A DNA stretch of 64,000 bases from positions 2,170,001 to 2,234,000 of the forward strand of contig NC_018017.1 in the NCBI RefSeq assembly GCF_000243155.2, read 5' to 3'. The position numbers and the translations under genes were made by a program. Each line of letters starts with the position of its first letter. Within the stretch, counting starts at the first letter, position 1. The notes below the pieces were generated by a model, which had not been told where the DNA came from, made no database searches, and worked only from the letters and a program-made list of their open reading frames with translations. Positions 61,518-64,000 of this stretch are shown piece by piece. Source of the DNA: Desulfitobacterium dehalogenans ATCC 51507 (GTDB lineage Bacteria; Bacillota; Desulfitobacteriia; Desulfitobacteriales; Desulfitobacteriaceae).

Positions 61518-62222
61518 ATGGCTGGTAATATTCTTAAGTTCGAGATATTTAAAAACAATCCCAACTGGCAGGGACTGCCTGATTCGTTTTGGGAGTACTG
61601 TTCTGACCATGGACGGGTTCGCCATTATGCTGCAAAGCAATTCCTTTTCTTTTCCGGAGAAGACGGTAATTCAGTCTATTTTTTACTCAAAGGCCGTATC
61701 CAAATTTTGCTCATGAGTGAATTTACTGAGAAAATTTTTCGGATTCTGCAACCTCCCGCATTTTTCCCGGAAGTTATATTAGATAATAAAGTATATCCTT
61801 ATGCAGCACTCACTGCCGAGGCCTCCGATGTCTTCGTTTTGGATCGAAAGGCGCTACTTCAGTACTTTAATGAAAATCCTTCCGCACTTCTGCCTTTTTA
61901 TCGAAATATGGCTTTGGATCTCCGCAGAGCTTATCGGCAAATCAAGAATATTGCTCTGGGGGATGCTCGTTCTCGGTTGGGAGCTAAGATCTTCGCTTTA
62001 GCTCATGTCCACGGCCAAGAGACTCCTGAGGGAATTCTCATTACGATTCCCCTTACCGCAACAGAGTTGGCAGGAATGTGCAGTTTAGCACGGGAATCCG
62101 TAAGCCGCATATTAAGTGAACTGAAGGATTTAGGAATTCTCAAAATGGAGAAGAAACAAATAACTGTCAGCAATTTAGACCAGCTGAGAGGATGGATTCA
62201 TGAACGCCAAAACTCCTTGTGA
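61518..62222 (+). CDS. Crp/Fnr-family transcriptional regulator
   Basis: A 234-aa regulator with an N-terminal cyclic-nucleotide-binding-like sensor domain (~25-130) and a C-terminal winged HTH (~160-225; LTATELAGMCSLARESVSRILSEL). There is no N-terminal cysteine cluster, so it is not a classical Fnr oxygen sensor; ligand unknown. It is the same general family as the CprK halorespiration regulators of Desulfitobacterium, but the sensor domain does not look like CprK and no dehalogenase gene is present. ATG 61518 follows GGAAGGGAAG. Confidence 0.9.
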   Translation: MAGNILKFEIFKNNPNWQGLPDSFWEYCSDHGRVRHYAAKQFLFFSGEDGNSVYFLLKGRIQILLMSEFTEKIFRILQPPAFFPEVILDNKVYPYAALTAEASDVFVLDRKALLQYFNENPSALLPFYRNMALDLRRAYRQIKNIALGDARSRLGAKIFALAHVHGQETPEGILITIPLTATELAGMCSLARESVSRILSELKDLGILKMEKKQITVSNLDQLRGWIHERQNSL

Positions 62223-62226
62223 CTCT

Positions 62227-62823
62227 TTATAGATTCTGTCGGCGGTCAAGAAAATGAGTGAGCCTTTCCAGCGGAAGGCCATTTTCTATATAGTCTTCAA
62301 GGATGCGGCCGATTATACCGGGGAGTTCAGACGTCTGGAGCTTTTCCCGGGACAATCGTGCCAATTGTGGATGCCTTCCCAAACGCCCGCCAAGATGGAG
62401 AGTCCAGCCCGATTCCCCGGGAAGTATTTTGCCTGTTTTACATGAGCGCACACAATCCCCGCAACCAATGCACTTACTTTCATCAAATTCCAGCCTTCCC
62501 TGCCAAGACAGAGCACCTTCTTGACAGGAACGGCAGCAGGCTTGACAGCCCGTACACCTTGCCTCTGTGAACTTGGGCATAAGAAAGCCCGTTAGCCCTA
62601 TATCTTTGATTTGGGGCTGAGAACAGGCGTTGGGACAACCGGCTATGCTTATCTTCGGCAAATGATGATAATGAATCACCGGAAACTTTTGGTTCAGATG
62701 AGAAAACAAATCCATACTCTTTAGAATCTGCTCTAACTGTTGGTATAAAAAAGACCAATCCTGAGCAGATTTACTGCAATTTTTCCGACAATGTTCCAGA
62801 ACAAAGCCAGGGTTATCGATCAT
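62227..62823 (-). CDS. Ferredoxin-type protein with sulfite/nitrite-reductase-like Fe-S region
   Basis: About 198 aa. The first half resembles the siroheme/[4Fe-4S] domain of sulfite and nitrite reductases: cysteines near residue 15 and ISIAGCPNACSQPQIKDIGLTGF. The middle has two [4Fe-4S] ferredoxin motifs (CTGCQACCRSC and CIGCGDCVRSC). The N-terminal reductase half is missing or minimal, so this is a small relative of AsrC/DsrAB rather than a full reductase. ATG 62823 follows GGAGGAGG. It ends 4 bp from the convergent Crp/Fnr gene. Confidence 0.85.
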   Translation of the reverse strand: MIDNPGFVLEHCRKNCSKSAQDWSFLYQQLEQILKSMDLFSHLNQKFPVIHYHHLPKISIAGCPNACSQPQIKDIGLTGFLMPKFTEARCTGCQACCRSCQEGALSWQGRLEFDESKCIGCGDCVRSCKTGKILPGESGWTLHLGGRLGRHPQLARLSREKLQTSELPGIIGRILEDYIENGLPLERLTHFLDRRQNL

Positions 62824-62920
62824 TATGCCTCCTCCATTACTGCACATTTAAACTTATTGTACCATCCACAGGCTGTGGTTTTGTGTTTTGGGTCACACTT
62901 CTTAAGTTCACAACAGCAAA

Positions 62921-62945
62921 TAAAAAACATAGCCATGTGACTATG
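62921..62945 (-). terminator. Terminator of the EamA gene
   Basis: CATAG (62928-62932) pairs with CTATG (62941-62945), 8-nt loop, T6 on the minus strand. Confidence 0.75.
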
Positions 62946-62967
62946 CTTAAAGTATAATTTGGTGTTG

Positions 62968-63885
62968 CTAAGCCTTACCCGCTCCTGCGTGTTCGGGGAT
63001 ATGCCTACCTTTCCTCTCCGAAATCAATAATCCTGCTAACGTAAGTACAATCCCAAATACTGAGGCTCCGGTAATTCTTTCACGAAGCACAATAACGGCA
63101 GTAATAACGGTTATGACGGGAACCATATAAATATAAACGCTGGTTTTCACTGCACCCAATAGTTTAACCGCGGAGTTCCATGTTACAAAGCAAAGCGCCG
63201 ATGCCCCCAACCCTAAAAACAGGATATTGAATAGGTTAGTCGGTCGTGTTAGTTCAGTTATGTCTGGCTTGAACCCAAATATGATTAAAGCGGGTATCAT
63301 AAACACCAACCCATAGAAGAAAATTCTCCGTGTTGCCTGAATGGTGTTGTATTGAAACCCGCTTATTTTCTTTGTCAGAACAGAATAGGCGGCCCATACC
63401 ACGGCAGCTAAAACGCCCAGTATATCTCCCAACGGATTCAGTTGCAGGTTGTTGCCTCCGTTAAAGCTGATGAGGATAATTCCGACAACCGCAACGCTAA
63501 AACCCATAAAAAACCGCACTCTCAATTTCTCGGTATCTAAAAACAGATGAGCAAATATGGCGGTAAAAAACGGCGAAATTGAGACAATTACCCCTACATT
63601 GGATGCGAAGGTATAAGTCAGTGCCATATTTTCAAGCAAGAAATACAGTGTAACCCCACATAAACCAGCGGCGGCGAAATATAAATCCTGTGTTCTTTCC
63701 CTGATCTTGAGCCTGTGAGGATAAGCGAGAAGCAAGACAAGAAAACCAATCGCAAACCTTAAAAACAGTATTACAATGGGTGTAATTGATTCTAAAAGCA
63801 ACTTGGTGGATATGAACGTTGTACCCCAAATAAAAATCGTAATCAATGCCAACAAATGTCCTTGAACCTCTTTTTTTGTGTCCAT
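62968..63885 (-). CDS. EamA-family (DMT superfamily) transporter
   Basis: A ~305-aa membrane protein with ten hydrophobic helices in two EamA repeats. The first starts LLALITIFIWGTTFISTKLLL and the second is DILGVLAAVVWAAYSVLTKK. Members export amino acids or metabolites; the substrate cannot be predicted. ATG 63885 follows GGAAAGGG. It lies directly downstream of an AraC-type regulator gene on the same strand, which probably controls it. Confidence 0.92.
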   Translation of the reverse strand: MDTKKEVQGHLLALITIFIWGTTFISTKLLLESITPIVILFLRFAIGFLVLLLAYPHRLKIRERTQDLYFAAAGLCGVTLYFLLENMALTYTFASNVGVIVSISPFFTAIFAHLFLDTEKLRVRFFMGFSVAVVGIILISFNGGNNLQLNPLGDILGVLAAVVWAAYSVLTKKISGFQYNTIQATRRIFFYGLVFMIPALIIFGFKPDITELTRPTNLFNILFLGLGASALCFVTWNSAVKLLGAVKTSVYIYMVPVITVITAVIVLRERITGASVFGIVLTLAGLLISERKGRHIPEHAGAGKA

Positions 63886-63908
63886 GAAAACCCTTTCCAT
63901 TCAAAAAA

Positions 63909-64000
63909 TCAGCTTTGAGAATCCTTAAAAATGCTCATATATTGTTTTGGGGTTAGCCCTATAAACTTTTTGAAAAAGTTAGAAAAATGGCTTTGATCGG
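63909..64000 (-). CDS. AraC-family transcriptional regulator, C-terminal end only
   Basis: The window ends inside this gene. The last 29-30 codons read DQSHFSNFFKKFIGLTPKQY, the second HTH and exit helix of AraC/XylS-type DNA-binding domains, followed by a short tail to TGA at 63909-63911. It lies 23 bp upstream of the EamA transporter start, so regulator and transporter form one unit. Confidence 0.9.
   Translation of the reverse strand, partial: DQSHFSNFFKKFIGLTPKQYMSIFKDSQS

Noticed and set aside
61518-62222. Crp/Fnr protein as CprK, the halorespiration regulator
   Set aside because: The sensor domain sequence does not resemble CprK and no reductive dehalogenase genes are near.
1-64000. 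CRISPR arrays, tRNA or rRNA genes, complete IS elements, prophage genes
   Set aside because: Looked for by eye. No regularly spaced repeats, no tRNA T-arm consensus in the gaps examined, no transposase and no phage structural genes were seen.

Overview
This 64-kb window looks like chromosomal DNA of an anaerobic, spore-forming low-to-mid-GC Firmicute, most probably Desulfitobacterium or a close relative in the Peptococcaceae/Desulfitobacteriaceae. The reasons are: gene order shared with the Bacillus/Clostridia core (ricA-miaB, mutS-mutL-miaA-hfq, spoVK-hflX-ynbB, lexA-yneA); strong AGGAGG ribosome sites with frequent GTG/TTG starts; a TAT-exported membrane-bound [NiFe] uptake hydrogenase; Fe-S/flavin oxidoreductases; and a pyruvate kinase with the extra C-terminal swivelling domain typical of Firmicutes. 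The species name is inference from content; no 16S rRNA or tRNA gene was found.

Layout. 1-2.7 kb: end of a type II topoisomerase B subunit and its complete A subunit. 2.8-7.9 kb: a coiled-coil protein, the MEMO/AMMECR1 fusion with its radical-SAM partner, a secreted NlpC/P60 hydrolase and a three-HTH XRE regulator. 8.2-12.5 kb: a large FAD/Fe-S oxidoreductase of the D-lactate/glycolate dehydrogenase type and an MFS transporter. 12.5-15.5 kb: an accessory-looking stretch with palindromes, an acetyltransferase, a tyrosine recombinase and about 0.7 kb of AT-rich non-coding DNA. 15.5-19 kb: cell-wall enzymes and a divergent yneA-like/lexA pair sharing a promoter region with two LexA boxes. 20-42 kb: a long minus-strand run of housekeeping genes (ddl, lepB, ynbB, hflX, spoVK, typA, hfq, miaA, rsmJ-like, mutL, an HDAC-family enzyme, a hydantoinase/oxoprolinase, mutS, ricA-like, miaB). 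41.8-45.8 kb: the hydrogenase operon. 46-52 kb: dacF, degV, two small exported or anchored unknowns, a thioesterase and an M23 peptidase. 52.6-55.5 kb: pyruvate kinase and GAPDH. 55.7-64 kb: a doubled P-loop ATPase, a His-rich NifX-like protein, a MoxR/VWA pair, a molybdopterin-binding protein, a Crp/Fnr regulator, a siroheme-reductase-like ferredoxin, and an EamA exporter next to the end of an AraC-type regulator.

The most unusual content is non-coding: two copies of a ~670-690 bp intergenic repeat (28.1-28.8 and 38.8-39.5 kb), a shorter inverted relative at 36.04-36.16 kb and fragments elsewhere. Several of its hairpins carry paired, compensating base changes between copies. A separate 162-bp palindromic MITE-like element at 23.34-23.50 kb supplies the stop codon of hflX. 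On the protein side, HflX carries an N-terminal RadC-like JAMM domain, an HDAC-family enzyme and a HyuA-family enzyme sit inside the mutS-mutL interval, and several proteins end in metal-binding Cys- or His-rich tails. At least one gene seems to lack any canonical start codon behind a strong ribosome site.
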